Shown here: positions 1 to 12,100 of the stretch, one piece after another
Numbering within the stretch: the first letter of the stretch is position 1
Layout: the number at the start of each line of letters is the position of its first letter
From: Chrysoperla carnea
Lineage: Eukaryota; Arthropoda; Insecta; Neuroptera; Chrysopidae
NCBI RefSeq assembly: GCF_905475395.1
Contig: NC_058337.1
Location: 87,538,368-87,602,367, forward strand
Length of the DNA stretch: 64,000 nt
Direction: 5' to 3'
Notes under the pieces: generated by a model
Seen by the model: only the letters and a program-made list of their open reading frames with translations
Databases searched by the model: none
Told to the model about the DNA's origin: nothing
Position numbers and translations under genes: made by a program

Positions 1-35
1 TATTTTTTTGTGTGTTTTTTGTGAATTTCGATAAA

Positions 36-180
36 ATGACGGGCAGTATTAAACCAGAAATTAAAGACAATTATTCATTTTATTTAAGACCTGAAGAGAG
101 AAGTTCATGGCAAACGTTTAGAGAATTCTTATGGGATCCAAAAGAGAAAAAAGTTTTTGGGCGGACAGGATCCAGTTGGT
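36..180 (+). CDS. nrv: nrv alternative first coding exon 1a
   Basis: Encodes the 48-residue cytosolic N-terminus starting [12 protein letters not shown] and ending FGRTGSSW, plus one base of the next codon. The donor is GTAAGT at 181. Joining to 17480 creates a serine codon and reads W-S-K-I-G-L-F-Y into the membrane helix. The ATG at 36 is the only methionine with a family-like N-terminus. The 5' UTR and promoter lie at or beyond the left edge. Confidence 0.85.
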
Positions 181-3100
181 GTAAGTTTTACATTATTACT
201 TAAATTTTGTTCTTGTTGTATTTAAGTTTCTGTTGTGGCTTTATTAGCTTTTTACAAACACAACACGGAGTTTTGTATGAGTATTGAAAATTTTTTTGCA
301 AATTTGTTTCTTGGTTTTTTTAAGAGATCGATGAGATATACAAAAGCCCATAGATTATAGATAAAAAATTGGTATTTTATGTTATGAAAACCTGCTAGTT
401 TTAAATGTAGTCGTTTCAGTGCGAAAGCACTTTTGGTATTTAATTTTGTTTAATTGCAGAGATTATGTATACCAAATTTTAGGGTAGATCAACCTAAGAT
501 TTTTTGCACTCGCTAAAAAATGGCACTTTATTCATGAATCCCTTAAGAAAATCCAAAGATCCAAATAGACATGATGTAGATTATATATGAAAAAGAAAAT
601 AATAATTCATCAAGATAAAAAAAAGCTCATATATGGTACTAGCAATAACCCGCCCGCTGCGCTGGGCGATCTCATTTATAACAACATGAATAAAACTCTA
701 TATAAGTATATGTTACTTTTTATTATGAAATGATAACCTACTAGATTAATAACCCGCTTCTTTGGGTTTAAAAGTATATGGATGTTATATTCTGACGTAT
801 GAGCTACATTATTGTAAAGTTTCATTAGAATCCATACAGTAGTTTCCGAAATCGTCCAGCGAAGGGGGCGGGTATTTGCTAGCATCTTTATAAATTATAT
901 TCTATGTTATATTCTGACGTACCTATGAGCTATACATTATTGTAAAATATCATTAAAATCCAATCAGTAGTTTTCGATTAGGGATGCTAGCTTGTAATTT
1001 ATAGCCTTCCTTGACCAATGGGCTGCAAAACTTTTTTTGTGAATATAAAGATATATACTTGATACTGATTAGAAAATTTATTTATGAATTTTATACATTA
1101 CTAGATGACCTCGTGAACTTCGTTTCACCCACAATTTATTTGATAAGCGATTATTAATATTAATTAACCTGATACTCCAATTCATTAATAGCTATAGGTA
1201 CTATGTTTAGCCCACCCGCTCACCCAAAATTCTAGAGACTCCATTGAGCTTTATCAAGTTCAGAATTTGATAGTTTAGCTAATTTCTCCCAAACAAAAAT
1301 TCAAATAAAATTAGAAAATAAGAAAAAAATGTTTCAAATATATATGTCAGCGTAAGATTGTATTTTCCGTCAGATTGTAAAGGGGTTACAGAAAATTTCA
1401 AATTCCGAATCCAAATTCCATTCCAAACAGCGATAGATCAACACCTACATTAACAAAAATCAGCTCATTGCCTTATCTTTTGTTGATTTGGGTCGAGTTA
1501 GAACGACTTGAGATAGTTTTTGACCTATTTTTGGGAATATAAATTTACAATTTTTCTAGTTAGTTTACAATCTGACAGAAATTAAATCTTACATTAACAT
1601 ATCTAATAAATATCGCAATATAATTTTATAATTTAAAGCAAAAAAACAGGTTTTTATTTTATTTTATAGGTATAATACATCCCTTTATAGAAAAATAAAA
1701 ATAAGGTTCACACCTGCTTATGGTATAGTTTTACCCCCAGTTTGATAGCTTGTTCAAAGTAAAATAAAAGAAGAGTACAGTAATCGCGAAAAAATTCAGA
1801 AAAATAGGCCCACAAAATGTTTAGCGTCTGATATAATACAAAATTATTAATTGTTATAATAATATTTTCACGTAATATTTTCTGTATTGTTTAAATTATT
1901 AATTGCATTTAGCTTGTTGTTATTTATTTTTGTATTTTTTAATCTTTAAAGGGGGATCAAGAAAATCGATTTAAATAATTCTCATGAGTCTCATTTCACC
2001 ACAATATAAATACTTATTTATATTTACGTGATGTAAATAGTAAAAAATAAAAATTAAATTGAATTATTTTGAATAAAACGCAGCTTAAAAACAACATCGC
2101 ACAAATTAGATGTAGTCTGCATTTCGGTCAAACTTTTTCAAATTTTGGGGAATGATAGTTTAAGTCATTCTTAATAAAAGTTCCCATGGTCGCAAGTCAT
2201 GAAAATGGCAGAATTTAAAATTATCGCTAAATTAAAATTGGAAAATGTACTCATTTGTATAAAAAAAATTATTGTAATTTAATTGTCAAAAATCATGTTA
2301 GATATATGTAGCTGAAAATATTGATCTTAACAACTCATATTATTGATCCACTGAACATTTAACACTGCTTCTTCTTTGAATTTCGTAACATATTAAAAAA
2401 AATAAAAAAAAATAAAAATTAAAAAACAACAGCCTTACATTAAAAAACACACGTATGCATGAAGTTATACATATCTGTATATGCATTTGCCTATACACAC
2501 ATAAGCATTTATTATACAAATAAGTACATTTTCCAACTTTAATTTAGCTATAACTATCATTCCCCAAAATTTGAAAAAGTTTGACCTAAATGCAGATTAC
2601 ATCTAATTTGTGCGAGGTCTTTTAAAAATATCGCTAACAACCGACATGTACGAATTTTTATTTCTTTCATACCTTAATATCAATTGTTTCGAACCGGTGA
2701 TTAGTTAGAGAAGATTATTTTCCTTTATTGATTATCTACTCTATTTATGTTTAGCTAGGATGTGGCTCAAAAATATGGAGGACTCTTGTGAATAAATCAT
2801 AGAATAATATTAGTTACATACCTGCAGAGATAATAATAATAAAATTGAAAAAATCAATTTAACTGTAATTTGAAATGCTATATAAATCTTTAAAAGATAG
2901 AAATAGGTAAGCCCCGCCCTTCCTTTCGGAACGTCTTATCATCAAAGAAAAAGAACTTCCATATTTCGAAGTCTTATTAATGCTTTCAGTAAATAAAAAT
3001 GTAAAGTATTTAAATGTTCGAATTCACTAATAACTCGCAAACTATTCCATCCACAACAAATGACCCGCGGACTAATTCACAAGCATAACAATTCGCCCAA

Positions 3101-6100
3101 AAATCAAATCTCGACTCCACTAGAGACATAGCTTACTCGTGGAGTGGGCTTCATCACATGATTCAAAGGCCAAAAATTCACATACCCATGGTAACTCGAC
3201 TCCATTAGAGTAATGACCAACCTTTAGAACACCTATAAATATTAATTACAAGGCTAACCCAAGGGCCAAAAAATACGCAGATCTATGCGAAATCTTCCCA
3301 TTAGAGCCATGACTAATCCGTAGAACACCTATGAATATTAATTACAGGGTTAATGCAAAAGCCAAAAGCCCCGTAGACCCGTGTTTACGAGAAAACGGTA
3401 CTTTAAATAATACTGGCAAATATTCAAATTTGAGTGAGTGTAATCTCAATTAATTTATTTTCGGAACTCGGGTGTTCGGGTGGTTTGTCACAGGTGAATA
3501 ACCGCGGATTATTTGCCCGCGAGTTGAATAGAAAGGACATCAAATTAAAAAATGTAACAAATATTCATTGCAGAAATATATATAATACATTCGTTAACAC
3601 GAAAATCGAAAACGAAGTGTAACAGTAAGATAAAATTTTAACAGCTTCACGAACTAAAGAGCAACTTCAGTTTGTGAACTAATTTGATTAATTTTTTTTA
3701 ATGACACTAAAAATAAAACATTTCTTATTAAAAAATAAACAACTTTTTTGTAAACAAATATACTTAAATATGCACAGTATTATAACAATAAGCCATGTTG
3801 ATTGTTATATCTCTAGTTTAATACTCGAATTCTTTTTAATTTTACTCCCCAAAAAATTAATAATTAAACTAATGAATGCGTTTGTTGATATAGTCAAATA
3901 AAACATGTTTATTTATTTTAACATAGGCAACTTATATAACATGCGTGTATACATAATATGCATAAAAATTATTTGGTATCTTTATCTAATTAAATAAAAG
4001 TTCAAATGTCGAACTCATTTTATTCATTTACCTGTTTCTACTAACACACAATACAGGATATTAGTCATGAGCTCTCGCGACACATGCAGTGCATACAATC
4101 CACGTTTGTAGACATTATACGTATATAATTTCTTGTTAAATTACAGTATGATTCATTGATATTGCGTTATGAGTAATACAAATAGAAGTAGTAAATGTAA
4201 ATTACTAAAACTGATTATTTTTTTAAAACATAAATTTCTTGAAATAAGAATGACAGATTATTTTAATGAATCGATACAATTATTTCAATTTTCAAATAGA
4301 TATTTGTCGCTTAGGATTGCCATCTGCTCGGGCCTTGCCCGGCAGTGATAGGCTTAGAAGGTTTAGCCGTGTGGCCGAGTTTTTGAAAATTTTGCCGAAC
4401 CACCGCTTGCTCAGGGTCGAAAAAGTAAAAATTAGCATTATGATTGCTGAATCGCCACCACGATGGATTTGACCTCAACAACTAGTGAGAATTGATTTTG
4501 TTCATGATTTTAGTTTATAGGACTTTTCAGCTTATTTTGCTGGTATCACGGTAATAAGTCAGTTGTAAAACTTTTATATTCCTTCTATTTAAGTCACGTT
4601 CTTGTAGAATTTTCATGTTTGTTCGTTTTGTTCATACTTTGTTCGAGTCATGCTTGTGTAAAATTTTTATATCTGTAACTTGTAATTAAATGTTGATAGA
4701 TGATTAAGGATTTATGCCAAAACCAACTTACTTATAGTTTTCGTGCAAAATGATGCTCAAAATGTACAAATTTCTAATATATTCATATTACCTCATAGTT
4801 ATAGCTTTGATGTAGTTGAAATAAATTAAAGATGACAAAATTGGACTTTTTTGAATTTCCTGTCTCTCAATGCAATACCCCCCTCCTCAACACCTTCTTC
4901 ATAGTGTGCCGGGTAAGAGACCTGACCCAGGTTTCAGCCCTATTACCGCTAGGGGTTATTCATAAAATGCGTCACGCAAACAGAGGGAAGGCATCGCAGT
5001 TTGTTTCCAATTTAATTTTAAATTTTGTAAAAGAATTAAAAAATAGTTTGTGTTAAATATTTCTAAACCCGAAATATTCATTGAATATCTCTATCCATTG
5101 AAATATGATTTTGAGTTTTGGCTGCTTTTTGGTCCGTTGAATGAACGTAATAGATGTTTGATATTAGCTTGTAATAATTAATTAAAGTAAATAGTAAAGA
5201 CCAAACTTCACCTTAAATATTCTTAAAAATAATGCGATTAAAGATACTGGTTTGTAAGTTCTCGCAGTACGTTTACAAAATTATAATATTCAAATATTAA
5301 GAAGTAACACAGTAGGGTCAGAATATATGAACACATCTGTAGTAAATAACATTATTAACATTTGTTGGGTTGCTGACCAAGCCTAGTTTTCCTCTGAGTA
5401 TGTCTTGTATACTTTTTACAACGTTTTTATACTCGGTGTTTGTAGTATATTGTGTGGACTTGTTACTATAGTTTTAAAGAAATATTTTTTGAGTGAATTT
5501 TATAACTAAAACATATCTATTTATTTTTTTTAATTAACAGTGCCTTTTATTTTGATTATGCGTTTTATATAAAAGTAAAAAAAAAAGTTTTAAAAAGTTT
5601 TTTCATATATAAAATTATGGCAGTAACAGTATATTCTGAAGAAAAGAAAGATGATGAATGTCGTTTAAAACCAGTAGAGTTACCATTTCGTGAAAAATTT
5701 AGTAAATTTTTGCATGATCCCGAAGAAAACACATATTTTGGCCGAACAATTGTTAGTTGGGGTAAATATAACTTTTTGTTTTGAAACTTTTTATTTACTA
5801 ACACGATGAGTATTACCGTTAGTGCAGGTATTATTTAATTTAAAAAGATTCCTCATGCAACACGCCCGTGTTTTAAATTACAGGTTTACACTTTAAATTT
5901 AGTTTTACAAAGTTTTTTGTTTTCAAATTAATATTTGGCGGGTATTTAATAAATCAACTTTTCTTTTTTGGAATTTCATACATTCTTTATTCGAAAATAT
6001 TATTATTATTATAAAATTAAAAGATTTTTTTGTTTTTAAACCTACCTTCAATACTACCTAATAGTAAAAAATAATTTTTTTCCTTAGTTGACTTTAAATT

Positions 6101-9100
6101 AATTTTCCAAATTTTTTCTAAGCAAATGGAAAATTTTATAATTTTATTATACAGTGAGTCATAAAATTATGTTTCATTCAATAAAATAAATAATGTAATG
6201 ATTATGCATTAAATTTGAATAAAGTTTATTATGAAAAAAAATCTGATAATACTCCTCGCAGTCGATGGATGTCCAGAGCTGCTCCTAAATTTTTTTTAAT
6301 CTATTTTTATACGCTGAATTATATTTTCGAAGGCGATTGGCTCTAAACTTCGTCCAAATATTGTTTTAAAAATTTTTGTAAACAAATAAGAAACTATTAA
6401 AGAAAAGTATTTTTAACATTTAATAATTAAGGCTTTAGGATGTAATAACCTGTAAACACTCTTCAGGATTTTGCTAAGCGAATAAGCTATGTTAAATGAT
6501 TATTTTTGTAAGCTCATAAATTTAATAATTTAGGATTATTTTTCCTTTATAAATTATTGGAATGAGTATTGTGTTTAAGACACCTTTTTATTATTTACTG
6601 AGAAAATTCTCCACTATTTAAAACTCTGCTATAGAAATCATACCAATCAAGATGACGTATCGTAGAGTCAATTTGTCTTGTTTCACTTTTGTTCTTTCGA
6701 TTTTCGTTTTTTACCAGGTATTTATTTACCAAATTAATTTGTTAATTATTTGGTAAAGGTGGCTTCTTTATTAGAGGGGGAGAAACGACCATTGCTCCTA
6801 CGGTTGGTTCTCTAATAAGAATAAAATTAAGATCTTAAGTTTTGATCCTATTTTTCGAAAATTAAAAGTCTTATGATCTTTTTTATTACTATTTTAGAAG
6901 GAATCTCAAATTAAATGTTACAAAATACCAACCATTTTGACTCCCTTTCTTTTAACTTGTAGTGTTTACGTACCTGCTGAAAAAACTTTATCTACGACAT
7001 TGCAAAATGACCAGGTATATGTACAGGGTGGGCCATTTTAATCAATGTATCAAAATATTTCGGAAGAGAGTTCTTTTTTCTTAATTTTGTGCAAGGAATT
7101 TTACATTAATTCTTTCGCAATTCTTAATTGTTTTTGTATCGTATTTTGGTTAACCATCATTTATCTATCCACAGGGGCGGATTGTGAATTTGTGGAGGCT
7201 TGGGCTAATACTTCCCAGGGTCCACAATAATTTTTTTTTCTGATTTCAAAATCTTTTTCCTGGTTTTGCGATTTTCTCTGCCTTCGGACATAATTGACAG
7301 TTACATTAACAAAGTTAATTGATCTGAGGTTTGCCAACCAGATTTATCTCAGGTTTGCCAACCTTACGATCGGTTTTTTTTTAAATTTTAGATTTGTTTT
7401 TCTCAATATTATCTATTGTTTTAATGGAGGCTGTGGACTTTTTAAACTCGTAGAGTCCTGGGCTTCATTTCAAAAGGCATTTATGTAGAGCCGCTCCTGT
7501 CTATATATGGAGGGCCAGAATAGAAAATTTTTCTAAATTTTAAACTTTTTTTAAATTATAACTACTGTTTGTTAATTTATGATTTATAAGAAAATTTATA
7601 AATATTAGTTGCATTTTGAAGGAGCCTGAAAGTCGAGGCCTTTAAATTCAAGTTTTTGGTAAGAATCTCCCTTCGAGTAAAACAACTTTTATTTGGTTCT
7701 TTTTTTCTATAAACGAATAATTGAAAAAATATCCAGCTAGGGAGATTTAAGCGGGACACCCTATAAAATAATTACAATGAAGTTGTAAACTAAGGAATAA
7801 TATTCTCTGCGTTTAGGGAGTAGACGAATGTCTCCGTGTTAAATATTTTGGTAGATAATATTTCAATTGTGTTTAACATTTTAAATGAGTCTAAACATTA
7901 AAGAAATATAATAGACATGTACAAAGAAAAATTAATTAAATTTTAAAAATTGAGACGTGTATAATTACTTACTTCAAATGTAACTTAAATCTTATTTACT
8001 TTTGTTGATATGAGACATATTTAATATGAAAATGGATATGCTTTCAAATTCAATTAAAATAAAGTTTTTAAAAGAAAAATTGCAAGATAAATATTTGTGA
8101 CCCATGGCATTATGCTAATGAAATTTTATTGAAGCAATCTATGTATTTATACCCTAAATATATAATATATATGAGAGTATATTAAGTTTAGTCATATATC
8201 AAACTTTATTTAATTTTTGGCCTATTTCTCTGTCACCAACTTATAGATGGAAAATGCCTGAATCTAGAAAAGAATTGATTTAAACAAGTCTCGATATTGG
8301 CCTAATATTGAATATTCGATAAGTTTATATATCGTAAATTATTAATTTTGTAAATCCGGACTTGATCGATTCTCCGTGCGGTGGCGTTACTAAAGCGATG
8401 TGTTGACGCCACTAGCGTTTGAATTTATAGTTTAGAAAAAGCATTTTCAATTGTAAAAATTACATGAAAAATCTTCTTTTTTTTTAAATTTTGTAATTTA
8501 TAGCAATATTTTTAAAAATAAAATTAAAAGACATTCAACTTCTCTATTACATATAGGTAATTACGTTTGTAATTCCAATTCAACTGCTATCAGAAATTAT
8601 AGCGATCGAACACTATATGCCCTTCAGAGAATACTTTATTATTTAATTTTTAGCAATACAAAAAGTATGAATTGTAAAAATGGATAATAGCAAAATTTTC
8701 GGTCAAGTGGTTTTATACGAAAGCAAGAGAGATGCAGTACACGATTCCTGTACTATATAGATTTTTTTTAAATCTCTCTCATCTATTGTAACTTTGAATT
8801 TTACAGGCCTAGGTGAGGATTACGTGGGCAAAAATTTCGTACATTACTAGAGATTTCTCTAATAACAGAAACCTAAAATCCTGTACCTTATGCGAAAGGT
8901 GTTTGTTTTTTGTTCTACAAGCCTCAACCATTTAATTACTTGTCAAGTGCATTTTTGTGTAACCACATAAGATGATAAGAACTATGTATTTTAAATTTTT
9001 GTAAAAATATTTTGAAAACAATTGAAAAATAAACTATTGTAAAATGGCTAACATTTTAATGGCTAGCGGCTACCTTGAATTAATTGCCTTTAAGTAAATA

Positions 9101-12100
9101 TAATAAAATTTTCCATAAATAATTTCCATTATTTTAAACTTTAAACACACAATCAATAATTCATAAAATATTTTTTTACTTGCAAAAAAATTTGTTCTAT
9201 TTTACTACTGTTATTAACTTTTGAAGGTTTTATCAGTTGGAGATCAGATAACACATCAATCGTCTTATTATTAATTTATATAAACAATAATCTATTATTT
9301 TTATAAAAGTTTGTTTATATAATTTATTGCGCCTAAGGGTGCTTTCATACATGTTGGAAAACTGAAGTCAATGCCAAAGTGTATTTCTTTCACATGCAAT
9401 AATAACACAAGTCTGCAAAAACTTTTTTTCAGCGGAATCGGGTGTAAATTGTAAGAATTAGGGTGCTGAATCAAAAAATAATATCCATTTCCTTTAATCC
9501 CGTTAGATTTTCTTGAAAAATTGGATTTTTGATTAATTGAAGCGGGGTTAGTATTACTAGTCGACAAGTTTAAATTGGTGAAATATAGAAATACTGGCCG
9601 TAAAAGTACGTGTGATAGCTCGTTGGATTCGGAATAATGTCTAGAAAAATGTACCCGAAGCATTTTTACACACATTGTAAAAGTTAGAAATTATTTCATA
9701 AATATAAATATTTAAAAATTATTAAAAAACATTATTAAAGGAATGCTCGCCCGCGTGGCAGGCGAGCATTTTACCACTGCACTGAATCAACGATGAAAGA
9801 TATATGATCTTCCGATATTAGGCAAACATGCGATATTTAGATGCTCTCTCTAATAATTGTGAAGCCGCATAGTAATGTTTTGGAAGCTAAGACTTCCTGT
9901 TTAAAGTATAGCCGATAGCATAATAAAAATTGCTAAAGTTAAACCGGCATTTTTTTCCGTGTACTGTTAAATAAACATGTAAAAATAATTTTGCTCGTAG
10001 GTAGGACAAATGAAATATGATATTATAAGAACTAAATAAAAGGTGACAAGAAACACAGTATTAAACTTCTCGATAGACGTTTAATCTATGTTAGAAATCT
10101 TTTTATACATTATAGTTATTCAGTGAATACAATCAGCTAGTTATATTATAAGGTATTATCTTTTCGCCACGGTGTACTACACTGAGTGTAGATAGAAAAG
10201 AATAGTGTTATTGACGAGTAATAAACTATCCTTTATTATCTTTCACTTAGTATAGTACACTGTGATAAAAAGAACATATGGGTTATGCAAACTAAAAAAT
10301 AATAGGGAAACCACATCAGTGTTGAGTAGCGCCACCACTGTTGCATATATCTTGTTCGATTAATTACCCTATTAGCTATTTTATTGATTTCCAATATAAG
10401 TTTTCTTAGCATTTTTTAAAAGTAAATGTTACTGGGTTAAATTACTACAGATATTTAAAACAAGATTATTCAACCAACGTCTCATTTTTTACTTATAAGG
10501 GAAAATTTTGATATCATATAGAGTTTAAGTTTATCCAAGGTATACGTATATACAAAACTATAAGTTACAACCAAGTTTTTTTACTGATTACTGTAGTATT
10601 ACTACTACTAATGAATACAATACAAGTAAGAAATGCACATCTATAGTAGGATGAATACATATATACATCCTTGCAGTAAAAATAATACTCTAAATGTCAT
10701 ATTTAAATTGTTATTTTATAGAAAGTAAATGGTGAATTATGGACCCTTTAAAACAAAAGATCCAAAGGCCGCCCGCGATTTTCTCAGAATTTCATTTTTT
10801 CGGCACTAAAACGGCACAAAATAACACACGCAATGTTATTTTATCACATACAACATGTTAAATATTGCCGTTGGAAATACTTACTAAATTTTACATTTAC
10901 ATAATTATCTTCTATATATATATCTATAAATATATAGGAGACTTTCTATAGATATAGATAGTCACTCATCACGATATCTCTGGAACTATAAGACCTAGAG
11001 ACTTGAAATTTGGCAGGAATATTCCTTTTGCCAAGTAGAGGTCAGCTAAGCACGGATTTTATGAAATTCCACCCACAAGGGGGGTTGCGGGGGTGTTCAT
11101 GAATAAAAAATTCATATTTTTAAATTATGGCTTTTAATAGTTCAAAACTTGGTCAGAATGTTTTAAATTACATTTAGAAATTTTTTTAACCTTCGGAGGG
11201 TAGAAAGGTGTAGCGAGAAAGTGGGAAGGAAATATCGAATATTTACAAATATACCTAAGTGGGGTATCAAATAAAAGAGCATGACGTGTACATTACAAAA
11301 ATGTTATCCAACGCGAGGAAATGTGGAGGGAGGGGTGCAAGTGGGGATGTTGCCCAGCAAAGCGGGTATATTTTACGCCACGCAAAGCGGGCGGGTAACA
11401 GCTAGTATATAAATATATTAGTAGTTTCTAGAGAATTCAGACAAAAATATTTAATTTTTAATAACTGGCAAAAATGGCACGATTTTTGAAATACGTGACA
11501 GAACCCCGTATAATTTAACATCAGATTCGTATTCGGCGATCAAAAATACCTACTAGATGACAATTTTAAGCCAAAATTAGCTCTTCCAAAAATTTTGGGC
11601 TGTATATATGACCTAATCATATAGGGACCCTATGCCCCTATATGATTAGGTCAAGTTTGCTGAATGTTCCTTGGGGTCCTATAATCACAAAAAGTTCCAT
11701 TGAAATCGGTGTTGTTTCCTAACTTTTCCATGCATCCTGGCTTATTAACTGCACTATAATTACACATTAGCATAAAAGAGTCCACCGTATAAATCCATTA
11801 AAAACCAATTCAGTTTTATTTTTATTTAAAGTTAATTTGCTATAGGTAATTGCATTTGTCCATTAGTTAAATTTAACTTAGATATTAAAAAGTGATCTAA
11901 AAATATAAGTAAAGTACATATTAGTGAAGCTTGGAGTTTGTTTGCATCATGATATGACATACTTAGTAATTTGATGATGGTGCTAAACATAGAAACTTTA
12001 TTTGATGCATCATCATTACTTCGATACATCTGTTATTCTGTTATTATTATAAGCTACGCAGCTACGATATACGACAGAGATGGACACATTTGTAATATTT

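Larger units (their letters stand above)
181..5616. other. nrv first intron, 1a to 1b interval
   Basis: No further exon was recognised here. It holds small inverted-repeat elements (639-882, 1342-1603, 2095-2617) and a block of short direct repeats (about 3110-3370). A relatively GC-rich patch at 4320-4430 and another at 4870-4990 did not match anything I know. Confidence 0.6.

Noticed and set aside
4266-4472. 68-codon open frame over a GC-richer patch
   Set aside because: Looks like repeat-derived sequence; no protein family recognised.
9301-9675. 124-codon minus-strand open frame in the nrv intron
   Set aside because: Length is unusual for AT-rich intron DNA, but the product shows no domain and no splice or promoter context, so I do not call it a gene.
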